A stretch of 64,000 nt of DNA from NIOZ-UU13 sp964444135 (GTDB taxonomy: Bacteria > Planctomycetota > Phycisphaerae > Sedimentisphaerales > Anaerobacaceae): contig CAYUFX010000007.1 of NCBI GenBank assembly GCA_964444135.1, positions 1 to 64,000 of the forward strand. The letters are read 5' to 3'. Below, piece by piece: positions 51,602-59,205 of the stretch (within the stretch, counting starts at the first letter, position 1; each line of letters opens with the position of its first letter). Below the pieces are notes generated by a model. The model was not told the DNA's origin. It searched no databases and worked only from the letters and a program-made list of their open reading frames with translations. Both the position numbers and the translations under genes were made by a program.

Positions 51602-53419
51602 TTAATTCGAATTTCCGATTGCAACGTCATCGATGAAAGCCGCACCTTGCCCTACATATGCTAATCCGTATGTTATCTTTGTCGCTCCCTGTGGGACCTC
51701 GGCCAAAATATAATATTCTTGCCACTGATCCGAAGTAATCGTTTGTTGTTGGAATATATTGGGAGCATTTCTCGCATCTATCGAAAGCCATAGGTAGGCA
51801 ATCCCTTCAGTGATACGAGCTGCTGCAGAAAACTGTATCTTTTCTCCCTTGAAATCGGACACTTTTATACATTGCGAGATACCACCAAAGGGCTCACCGA
51901 AAGGTCTACCCGGGACTCTCATTATCATGCAACATGTCTTGCCTTTATACGGTTGATCATGTAAACCTATGGTTTGAAATTCGAGACGTGATTGACCAGT
52001 CTGGGCTATCCAGTCTTTTGGTTTTCCATTTTGGAGTTCTTCAAAGTCAAGATTGGAGGGGGCTGGAAGTCGTTCGACAGCTCCTCGGAGAATGCCTTCT
52101 TTTACAAAGCGTGCACTCGTTGTTGATTCAATGAACAGTATGGCGTCGTAGGCCCAGGGAAGCAGGCAAGATATGGTGCCTGTTTTACGCGGTGCATTGA
52201 AATATTTGGAGACAGCTCCTTTTGGCAGGGAGCGAAGATCGATAATAGCCATATCAAGCCCCGCTTCAGCGAGAAGAGCTTCAACAGATCCCTTTGGTGC
52301 GGCTGGGCCTTGATCTGTATCGTCAGGTAAAAATCCTTCCGAATTTCGATTGCTAAGCAAGCCAAAGACCAACATGTCTTTGCCAAAGGTCCGGCGCAGG
52401 TAGTCACCCATACACCCGGAGCCGGGTGTTGCCATAACGTGAGGATTGGCTGCCCACAGAATTATCTTTGCTCCTTTTTCGTAATCCACAATCCAGCGAA
52501 CATTCTCGGCCATACCTTTGTCGCGAAAATCAGTAGCTTTTGATCTATTTGACATGAGGCTCCAAAACTCAATATACTGCAAGAGGACTCTGGCGTGCTG
52601 AATAGCCAGGCTCCATTGTTTATGTTCCAGAATTTTCTGCTCAGAGGGATTTTTTTGGTCAATGACGGATTGTTTATTCTCCAAATAAGTTATCAGACAT
52701 TCGATTTCTTCTTTGGCACTGTATTTTTCCTCCTTTGGGCTTTGCCTGAATTGGCCTGCAGTCCATGGATTCATTATAACCGACAGCAGCTTGTCGTAGT
52801 CGTTGGTTCCCTTTATTTTTCTCAGATAATTATAGACTGCTTTGGCCGAACCGCCAGCGACCCTGACATCAAAGCCATAGAATTTTACTTTCTTTTCATG
52901 AGTAGAATTATACTGACGCATCCACTTTATCATGGCAAGAATTTCTTCTGTATTCCATGCGGCATAAACCAATGCCCCCAGAGCTCTTTCAGGGTCGCCT
53001 TCGCCGGTAAGTAGATAATCATTTAACTCGAGAGCACCGGGGAAAGTAGCTTCTATAGCAAAGACAGTAAAATCCATTTCTGTTACCAAAAACTCAACCA
53101 TCCTATGCTTGGCCCGAGAGAAACTACCGTTACAATGTGCGGCTTCTCCGAGGGCGACTATACGTGCATCTCCGATTATTGCCTTGAGAGGCTGCATGTC
53201 ATTGAAGCCCGAACCTGCTTCAACGGAATTGAGATGGACGGCATTTTCTTTGAGCCACGTATGTAATTCGGCGGCCTCTTCTGTTGAGAGCTTCGGTGGC
53301 TCGGAAAGGGACGATATCAAGAATCTGACATGTTCCATACGCAAGCCCAAGAGCCACAAAAGTACTGATATTAGACCGACGAGTAAAAAGCCGGTTATGA
53401 GTAATCTTCTAATCTTCAT
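51602..53419 (-). CDS. Erythromycin esterase-like protein with C-terminal beta-sandwich domain
   Basis: 605 aa with an N-terminal membrane helix (LLITGFLLVGLISVLLWLLG, residues 5-24). Residues 68-440 match the erythromycin esterase/EreA family: ARIVALGEAAHCNGSF (Glu and His), FAIEATFPGALELNDYLL, VYAAWNTEEILAMIKWMRQYN, FYGFDV, ILWAANPHVMATPGSGCMGDYLR and PWAYDAILFIEST. Residues 450-605 look like a carbohydrate-binding jelly roll (CMIMRVPGRPFGEPFGGISQCI; AFIDDVAIG). Family esterases act on macrolides or other esters; for this protein the real substrate is unknown, and the binding domain suggests a glycan ester. It is minus-strand and isolated. Confidence 0.8.
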   Translation of the reverse strand: MKIRRLLITGFLLVGLISVLLWLLGLRMEHVRFLISSLSEPPKLSTEEAAELHTWLKENAVHLNSVEAGSGFNDMQPLKAIIGDARIVALGEAAHCNGSFSRAKHRMVEFLVTEMDFTVFAIEATFPGALELNDYLLTGEGDPERALGALVYAAWNTEEILAMIKWMRQYNSTHEKKVKFYGFDVRVAGGSAKAVYNYLRKIKGTNDYDKLLSVIMNPWTAGQFRQSPKEEKYSAKEEIECLITYLENKQSVIDQKNPSEQKILEHKQWSLAIQHARVLLQYIEFWSLMSNRSKATDFRDKGMAENVRWIVDYEKGAKIILWAANPHVMATPGSGCMGDYLRRTFGKDMLVFGLLSNRNSEGFLPDDTDQGPAAPKGSVEALLAEAGLDMAIIDLRSLPKGAVSKYFNAPRKTGTISCLLPWAYDAILFIESTTSARFVKEGILRGAVERLPAPSNLDFEELQNGKPKDWIAQTGQSRLEFQTIGLHDQPYKGKTCCMIMRVPGRPFGEPFGGISQCIKVSDFKGEKIQFSAAARITEGIAYLWLSIDARNAPNIFQQQTITSDQWQEYYILAEVPQGATKITYGLAYVGQGAAFIDDVAIGNSN

Positions 53420-53609
53420 GACTATCCTTTTCTATCCGAGTGATGGTAAACTCATAAATGCTGTTTTCTTTCGATAGCCGGCAATTTTACCTAAGTCCTT
53501 ATAAATCAGCAAGGACGGAATTATCGGAAGTGACAGGTGTTTGGGATGGTTGTTCCTTCGCTCCGTACTTGCGAGGGAGGTCGCAACGTTCATTGAATCC
53601 TTGTTCTTC

Positions 53610-54644
53610 TCATCCTCTCCAGGGGCGTTGTCTGTTCAATTTGCCTGATAATATGTCCCTGGCGATAATTACATCCTCTCTGACCTGAAAATCAAACATT
53701 CCGGCACAGATGAAATCGGCTCCGTTTTCAAAGGCATACTTAAAGCCGTCTCTCGGATGGATGGCGCCTGCAGCCATAACCTTATAAGCTATCCAGGGCT
53801 TTTCCACCTTTTTCATAAATTCAGCGGTTTTTTCCGGTGTCTTTGACCAGATATTGTCATTCTCCGGCTGTCCATCAGCGGACCAGTAATTATGACTGTG
53901 GAGGGTTTTCATGTAGAAATCGACGTCTATTCCCGCTTCTTCGCACGCCATGGGCACTTCCACGCTGTGTCCACCAATACCTGCAAGGACGCCGTTTTGC
54001 TTGATGAATTCGACTGCCCGTGCGAGAAGGTCCACAAGGCCGTTTTCGACAAATTCGTCTGCGATACCGCCGTGCACGAAAACTCCGACAGCTCCCTTAT
54101 CTATGGCCATGTTTGCCTCACCTGTCGGGTCTTCTGGAGTCATTTTGACCTGGGCGATCCACTGCAGCTTGCCGCCTCTGTCGTTCCAGTATTTGTTCAT
54201 AATCCTTGTGCAGTGGTCGTCGAGCCGCAGTATCGCGGTATTGATTCCACATTCTTCGCATATCTCGAAGGTCTCCATCACTTTCTCGTCGGTGAAATAC
54301 TGTCTCAGCAGGGAAGATACGTAAATCAGGTCCCTGCTGTGGGCAAATCCGCTGATAAGATTGCCGCCGGGAAACATTCTGCTGATTTTGACATTACCGA
54401 TCCTGCCCATTGGCAGACCTTTAATGGAGTCTCCGGGCGCACTCGCCCCGTCCCGTCTTTGCCGCAAGGCATCCGCCGCAAGGCGTCCCTTTCGGGACTG
54501 CGGACGACGGGCGGGGCTCGCAGCCGGCTTTTTTGTTAGTGCTGCTAATAAAGCCTTCTCTTCAAAACTTAAAGCTAATGCGGCACCTGTGGATGCAGCG
54601 GCGGATTTCTTCAAAAAACTGCGGCGATTTAACTCTTCTGACAT
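53610..54644 (-). CDS. Tat-exported TIM-barrel-like protein of unknown function
   Basis: 344 aa. Tat signal SEELNRRSFLKKSAAASTGAALAL (Arg-Arg 7-8). Residues 43-67 are encoded by a large palindromic insert (Arg/Ala-rich); after it come IKGLPMGRIGNVKISRMFPGGNLISGFAHSRDL, ECGINTAILRLDDHC, KLQWIAQVKMTPEDP, GAVGVFVHGGIADEF, GVLAGIGGHSVEVPMACEEAGIDVDFYMKTLH and WIAYKVMAAGAIHPRDGF. The alternating beta/alpha spacing suggests a TIM barrel, perhaps aldo/keto-reductase- or dihydrodipicolinate-synthase-like; I do not recognise the family. It is probably periplasmic, by its Tat signal. Confidence 0.7.
   Translation of the reverse strand: MSEELNRRSFLKKSAAASTGAALALSFEEKALLAALTKKPAASPARRPQSRKGRLAADALRQRRDGASAPGDSIKGLPMGRIGNVKISRMFPGGNLISGFAHSRDLIYVSSLLRQYFTDEKVMETFEICEECGINTAILRLDDHCTRIMNKYWNDRGGKLQWIAQVKMTPEDPTGEANMAIDKGAVGVFVHGGIADEFVENGLVDLLARAVEFIKQNGVLAGIGGHSVEVPMACEEAGIDVDFYMKTLHSHNYWSADGQPENDNIWSKTPEKTAEFMKKVEKPWIAYKVMAAGAIHPRDGFKYAFENGADFICAGMFDFQVREDVIIARDILSGKLNRQRPWRG
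54445..54517 (-). repeat. Large in-frame palindromic insert after a Tat signal
   Basis: GCCCCGTCCCGTC (54445-54457) and GACGGGCGGGGC (54506-54517) are outer arms with one bulge. Inside are GTCCC (54485-54489)/GGGAC (54494-54498) and two GCCGCAAGGC-type units (54461-54470, 54475-54484). The 73 bp encode residues 43-67, and the protein sequence around it (AAS before, AS-AP after) suggests a short duplication at the borders. Confidence 0.8.
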
Positions 54645-54782
54645 AATTTTTCTCTCTTTTTGCTTGAATCAATCAGATTGAGCACGAATCATTATATACA
54701 AATTTTTCCTTTTGTCCAGCCTGTAACCGCCGAAGTTCGGGGATTGTGCGATACAGTGTGAAATCTATATGGCCGACTTTGT

Positions 54783-55364
54783 TTATTCCGCAGTTGTCTT
54801 TTTGCCGTGTGCCTCAATTGCACGTTCCATCAGGCCGTACTTGTTCCCGCCGAGATAGTGCAATGTGTGAAACCTTTCCGGAATCCATTTGCCGTCAAAG
54901 AAATCTGTATCGGCTACCGCTCGGATGACCTCACAAACCAGCAAGTCGTGCGTTTGCATCTTAAATGTTTCCACTACGCGACACTCCAAATGCGCGGCAC
55001 ACTCCTCTATCAACGGCGGTTCGACCATCTTGGCGGGGATTGGTGTCAGACCACTTTCTTTGAGCTTGTCCCCAAGGGACTTGTCGGTGTTCCTGCCGGT
55101 CACCGTCCCTACAAAATGAGTTTGTTCGAGAAGCTCTTCGCCGGGGACATTGATAACCAGCTCGCGATTTTGCTTTATCAGCTCATACGAATACCTGATA
55201 TGATTTATAACCAGCAGTACGAGGCAGGGGTCGGCATTATTTACAGGCGTCTGCCAGCTAAAGGTCATCACGTTTGCATTTTCCATAGTGCCGGATGTTA
55301 CCAGAACGACGCAGCCCGGCTCAACCAGCCATTTTGCCTTACTCAATTCTAGTTCTTTTTTCAT
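54783..55364 (-). CDS. Flavin reductase family (FMN-binding split barrel) protein
   Basis: 193 aa. KWLVEPGCVVLVTSGTMENANVMTFSWQTPVNN, VLLVINHIRYSYELIKQNRELVINVPG, TGRNTDKSLGDKLKESGLTPIPAKMVEPPLIEECAAHLECRVVETFKMQTHDLLVCEVI are the usual FMN-binding split-barrel features of the HpaC/flavoredoxin-like family. It binds FMN and reduces it or a small electrophile; partners not known. No upstream operon partner: the next minus-strand gene upstream is the decayed CBS copy. Confidence 0.87.
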   Translation of the reverse strand: MKKELELSKAKWLVEPGCVVLVTSGTMENANVMTFSWQTPVNNADPCLVLLVINHIRYSYELIKQNRELVINVPGEELLEQTHFVGTVTGRNTDKSLGDKLKESGLTPIPAKMVEPPLIEECAAHLECRVVETFKMQTHDLLVCEVIRAVADTDFFDGKWIPERFHTLHYLGGNKYGLMERAIEAHGKKTTAE

Positions 55365-55450
55365 TGACGCACTCCTTGCATACAGGAAGGATAAAAGCTG
55401 GGAAAGAATAGGCCAGCCTGGGTCACGAAACTATAGACAAATGTAACGAA

Positions 55451-56123
55451 TTAAGCCAGGACTTTTTCGAACAGCGCATAAGCGGCAAGCAATCCGCGTA
55501 TTACGTCTGTCACAGTCACTATTCTAAGGAGCTTTTTTCCGTCGTCGATCACCCGGAGGCAGCTTATCTTCATCTCATACAGCATTTTCACGGCATCATG
55601 GAAGCTGCAGTCGGGCGGGACATGGGTTATGTCTCGCTTCATAATACGGCTGATGGGTTGTCGTATGATTGGCTCCTTTAGGTCAACATAAAACAGCCCG
55701 GTGCGAAATACCTCAGCCTGCGGCTCGCATTGATTCTCGCGAAACGGAAGATGACGCAGAACGGCCCGGTCGGAGATTATCACAACCAGGTTTTTGCTTG
55801 TCCACAATTGGCACGTGTCTGAATTTCCCCCTCTGCATAACCTCCATTACCTTGGCCAAGTCGTTTCGCTCCTCCAAACAAGCCACTTGCTCTGTCATAT
55901 CATGTCCTGTATCGGCGTCTCAGGTGATACGGACTTGGGGTTTTCGGTGACGATTTTTACCAGAGGCTGTTTTAATGCCTTTAGGTCTGAATCTTCCTCG
56001 CTAACTTTTCCCAAATACGGAGATATCTTTCGAAACACATCCCTCTGAGAAATGATGCCCACGAAGTATTGCTGTAACCGTTCACAAGTTCATCTGACAA
56101 AGAAGGTGCTAAATTATCGGACA
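55451..56123 (-). pseudogene. Decayed tandem copy of the adjacent CBS-domain gene
   Basis: Starting 4 bp after the stop of the intact CBS gene (56128), the minus strand encodes recognisable segments of that protein in several frames: YFVGIISQRDVFRKISPYLG (compare FVGIVSGRDLSRLMSPFLG), NPKSVSPETPIQD, MTEQVACLEERNDLAKVMEV, ISDRAVLRHLPF and FHDAVKMLYEMKISCLRVID. Relative to the intact gene it lacks the second CBS region (SPETPIQD is joined directly to MTEQ) and has at least one frameshift at the A-run near 55798 (IVDKQK to LVVIISDRAV). The residual ORF of 118 aa (55451-55807) is its 3' end. Confidence 0.85.
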
Positions 56124-56127
56124 TATG

Positions 56128-57495
56128 TTATTGCTCAGTTCCCTTTTTCTCCATGCCGACACTTGGCGGCATCGGCTCTGGATTAGCCTGGGATTTCTCG
56201 CTCAGTTCGTAGGCTGTGAGTAACGCACGCATCACGTCGTTTACGGTTAGTATTCCCACACAGTTTTCTTCCTCGTCAACCACCGGGAGGCAGCTTATCT
56301 TCTTCTCGTCCAACATCTTTACAGCATTAAAGAAGCTGTAGCTAGGCACGGCATGAATTATATCCCGTGTCATGACGTTCGCGAGAGGCAAACTGAGGTT
56401 CTTGTCCTTCAGGTCAACCATAAACAGTCTGTTGCGAAATCCCTTGTCCTCCGGCTGCTTTTGCTCGAGTGGATGGGAAAGATGGCTCAGGATATCCCGA
56501 TCGGAGACGATTCCCACCAGTCTCCTTTGCCTATCCACTATCGGCAGGTGTCTGAATTTTCCCTCCTTCATGACCTCAATTGCCTTGGATAGGGTGTCTT
56601 GTTTTTCTAAGCAAACCGGCCGTTCAGTCATAACATCCTGTACCGTTTTGAAACTTGAAGAGAACAAAGTCGCCACACTGCCGTGGCCCTCCCCACAGCT
56701 CAGATCAATGAGCCGCAGCCTCTTTCGCGCTTTTACCTCTCCCGTCACCTCGAATAGCTGCTGTATCCTGTTGAGCCTGATAAGGAGATTCAAGATGTCC
56801 GTGCTCGTGACAATACCCACTATGTCCCCATTAGCGAGAACGGGCACCATATCAATGTGATTATCGATCATTGTGAGAAGCACGTCCAACATAGGCGTCT
56901 CAGGCGACACGGATAGAGGTTTCCTGGTGACGATTCGTATCAGCGGTTCTTTTAGCAACTTTCTGTCTACGTCTTCCTCGCCGACTTTACCCAAAAATGG
57001 GGACATTAGTCGGGACAGATCTCTCCCTGAAACGATACCCACGAAGAACGGCTTAGCTCCTTCTTCGGTCGGAGGATCCATTACAGGGACGTGTCGGACT
57101 TTGTTATCTCTCATGAACTTGAGACACGTCTCTATTTTATCGTCCAACGTCAGTGTCTTGATATCTTTCTTCATCACGTCCTTGGCAACACGCACTAATC
57201 GGAAAAAGATATCTTCTCCGGCAAACATATCGTCTATGATGTCAATGAACCTAAGTTGTCCGTTTACTGTGCCGCTGCCAGCCCCGATATCCTTTTTGTA
57301 TGTTTCGATAAGCGCGGTTAGGCTCTCAAAATAGTCAGTCTGGTCTTCGTTGAGCTCCGTTCTTGCGGTCAGTTCATCTGCTACTTTAAGGACCTTGTCA
57401 TAATTCGCCTGGTCCCTAACAGGGCGCAGAGGCCACAATTTGACCAAGTTACTCCATTCGTCGGGAATAGTAATTTTGTCTGTTTTTGTTCCCAT
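56128..57495 (-). CDS. CBS-domain protein with four CBS motifs
   Basis: 455 aa, cytoplasmic. CBS units at about residues 125-180 (LTLDDKIETCLKFMRDNKVRHVPVMD), 195-260 (SVSPETPMLDVLLTMIDNHIDMVPVL), 290-345 (LEKQDTLSKAIEVMKEGKFRHLPIVD; GIVSDRDIL) and 370-435 (PSYSFFNAVKMLDEKKISCLPVVD; GILTVNDVM). CBS pairs bind adenosyl ligands and sense energy or ionic state; no catalytic domain is present, so a regulatory role is likely. The N-terminal 110 residues are helical and not recognised. The gene is directly followed by its own degenerate duplicate. Confidence 0.85.
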   Translation of the reverse strand: MGTKTDKITIPDEWSNLVKLWPLRPVRDQANYDKVLKVADELTARTELNEDQTDYFESLTALIETYKKDIGAGSGTVNGQLRFIDIIDDMFAGEDIFFRLVRVAKDVMKKDIKTLTLDDKIETCLKFMRDNKVRHVPVMDPPTEEGAKPFFVGIVSGRDLSRLMSPFLGKVGEEDVDRKLLKEPLIRIVTRKPLSVSPETPMLDVLLTMIDNHIDMVPVLANGDIVGIVTSTDILNLLIRLNRIQQLFEVTGEVKARKRLRLIDLSCGEGHGSVATLFSSSFKTVQDVMTERPVCLEKQDTLSKAIEVMKEGKFRHLPIVDRQRRLVGIVSDRDILSHLSHPLEQKQPEDKGFRNRLFMVDLKDKNLSLPLANVMTRDIIHAVPSYSFFNAVKMLDEKKISCLPVVDEEENCVGILTVNDVMRALLTAYELSEKSQANPEPMPPSVGMEKKGTEQ

Positions 57496-57970
57496 AACTT
57501 ATTCCTTTGCTTTGTTCTATGTGAGTCATTATAATGCTCATAAACGCAATTTGCGTAAGGTAGCTTATGCCCACTGTCAACCGAACAATGTCTCTACTGA
57601 TGATATCAGATATGGCATAGCTTATATCACTTTCTCCCGCTTGGCGTCCGGCTTGGTGGGAGTCTTCACTGGCCAGGATAACGATGTTCCATACCAAAAA
57701 TCGGTCGTCGCATAGCCAAATTACCCTATCGGCACAGCGTATGAACAGCTTTAACGAATAATTACCTGAACGCTCCCTCGCAAGAATCCTTTAAGTCCCC
57801 CCCGATTTTAAGCGTTTCTGGGGCGCTCTTGAAACTTCGGTATTGATTTATCCCAATAGAATCTGTTTAATGCTGGGAAACACATCTCGCAAATTTACTG
57901 AGGCCAAAAAAAGTAAGGTCTAACTTGCGCTTTTTCTCAACTTTCCATCTCCATGATTCGTGAAACCTGC
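57496..57970. other. Gene-free region
   Basis: 475 bp with no supported ORF (two overlapping short ORFs here look random), RNA or long repeat. A short palindrome ACGCAATTTGCGT lies at 57543-57555. It should contain the promoter of the CBS gene; no clear elements were found. Confidence 0.5.
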
Positions 57971-59149
57971 TCACAACATGCTCAATGGATGCCTGCGGTT
58001 CTTCAGTGGAAGCTCAACCGGCGCATTCAACCGGTGTGATTCATATACCGCCAATATCATCTCCAGAGCCGCCCGCCCGTCATACATGCTGCCTTTCGGT
58101 TGTGTGCTCGTTTCGACGGCCTGAATCAAGTCGAGCGCAATCAGGCGATTGCCAAAACGGTGGTTAGGGTCACTAAGCGTTTCCGGTTTGTCAATCCCTG
58201 TGCTGGAAATCTGCTTCCACCGGGCCTTGCTGCGCCCAGGTTGCCAGGATGGGTCTTCGACAAACCAGATTTCCGGCAGAGCACCGGTCGTCATCGTTAG
58301 TATTCCCTTTGTTCCAAAAACCTGCAGCCCGAAGCGTTTCGATGCTCCGTGTCTGGCACGCTGCGTTGAGAAATAGCCCATTGTTGTTCCTCCAAAACGA
58401 TACATCGCATGAATCTCGTCCCCAGCCAGCGGACCGATGCCTTCGGCTCCATCACGCACCTCGTTCTTAGTAACAGGCTTTCGACCATCCTTCACGTTTG
58501 CGAAACACCATTGCGCATCACCGGCAAAGAAACGAATCAGATCCATGATGTGTGTACCGAGTACCATTAGGTCCTCACTGCCGCCTCGTCGGTCTTCTTT
58601 GCCCCGTCCGCGCAGTTCAAGTATATCTCCTAATGTTCCATCGCCGATAAGTTGCTGCACGTGTTGCAGCGCCGGACTGTAGCGAGTCTGATGAGCAATA
58701 GCCAGTTTCAAATTTCGCTTTTCAAGGGCAGCGACCATTTCGTCAGCCTGCTCAAGTGTCTGGCACATAGGTTTTTCAAGAAAGACGTGACAGCCAGCCT
58801 CCGCACATGCCAGTACCATATCGCGATGGCAGTCCATCCAGCGAGGAGCTACGCTTACGATTTGCGGTCGTTCTTCTTCCAGCATCTGGTGATAATCAGC
58901 GTAGGCTCTCGGTGCTTTAAGTCGTTTTGCAGTTGCGGCCCGGCCTTTAGAATCTTGGTCTGCTACGGCCACCACCTCCGCCTGGTCTATATCATTCCAA
59001 ACCACATCTAAACCGTGACCGTAGTTACCCCGGCCTGTCCTGCCTATTACCGCAACCTGATACTTCGAGCCCTTTGCGCCGGCCAGACGAGGCGCAGCCA
59101 ATGCTGCCAAGCCTACAGCCGTGTTCTGTATAAATTCTCGACGTCTCAT
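57971..59149 (-). CDS. Gfo/Idh/MocA family oxidoreductase, Tat-exported
   Basis: 392 aa. Tat signal MRRREFIQNTAVGLAALAAPRLAGA (Arg-Arg 2-3). Rossmann domain: YQVAVIGRTGRGNYGHGLD, VVAVADQDSKG, APRAYADYHQML, CHVFLEKPMCQTLEQADEMVAA (EKP motif, Lys). The C-terminal substrate domain has GRGKEDRRGGSEDLMVLGTHIMDLIRFFAG. Exported NAD(P)-dependent sugar dehydrogenases of this superfamily can make 3-keto-glycosides. Given ThuA, DUF1080 and isomerase genes upstream, such a role is plausible but inferred. It is 56 bp from the sialidase gene on the same strand. Confidence 0.88.
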   Translation of the reverse strand: MRRREFIQNTAVGLAALAAPRLAGAKGSKYQVAVIGRTGRGNYGHGLDVVWNDIDQAEVVAVADQDSKGRAATAKRLKAPRAYADYHQMLEEERPQIVSVAPRWMDCHRDMVLACAEAGCHVFLEKPMCQTLEQADEMVAALEKRNLKLAIAHQTRYSPALQHVQQLIGDGTLGDILELRGRGKEDRRGGSEDLMVLGTHIMDLIRFFAGDAQWCFANVKDGRKPVTKNEVRDGAEGIGPLAGDEIHAMYRFGGTTMGYFSTQRARHGASKRFGLQVFGTKGILTMTTGALPEIWFVEDPSWQPGRSKARWKQISSTGIDKPETLSDPNHRFGNRLIALDLIQAVETSTQPKGSMYDGRAALEMILAVYESHRLNAPVELPLKNRRHPLSML

Positions 59150-59205
59150 AGATTAACTCCCACTTCTCAGTCCAGGCATATTTGTAACTACTGTGTTCTA
59201 AAAGT

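Noticed and set aside
51602..53419. Erythromycin resistance gene
   Set aside because: Family similarity alone does not show macrolide activity; the extra beta domain and the neighbourhood do not fit a resistance cassette.
57449..57697. 82-codon minus-strand ORF upstream of the CBS gene
   Set aside because: No SD, no recognisable domain and partial overlap with the 5' end of the CBS gene in another frame.
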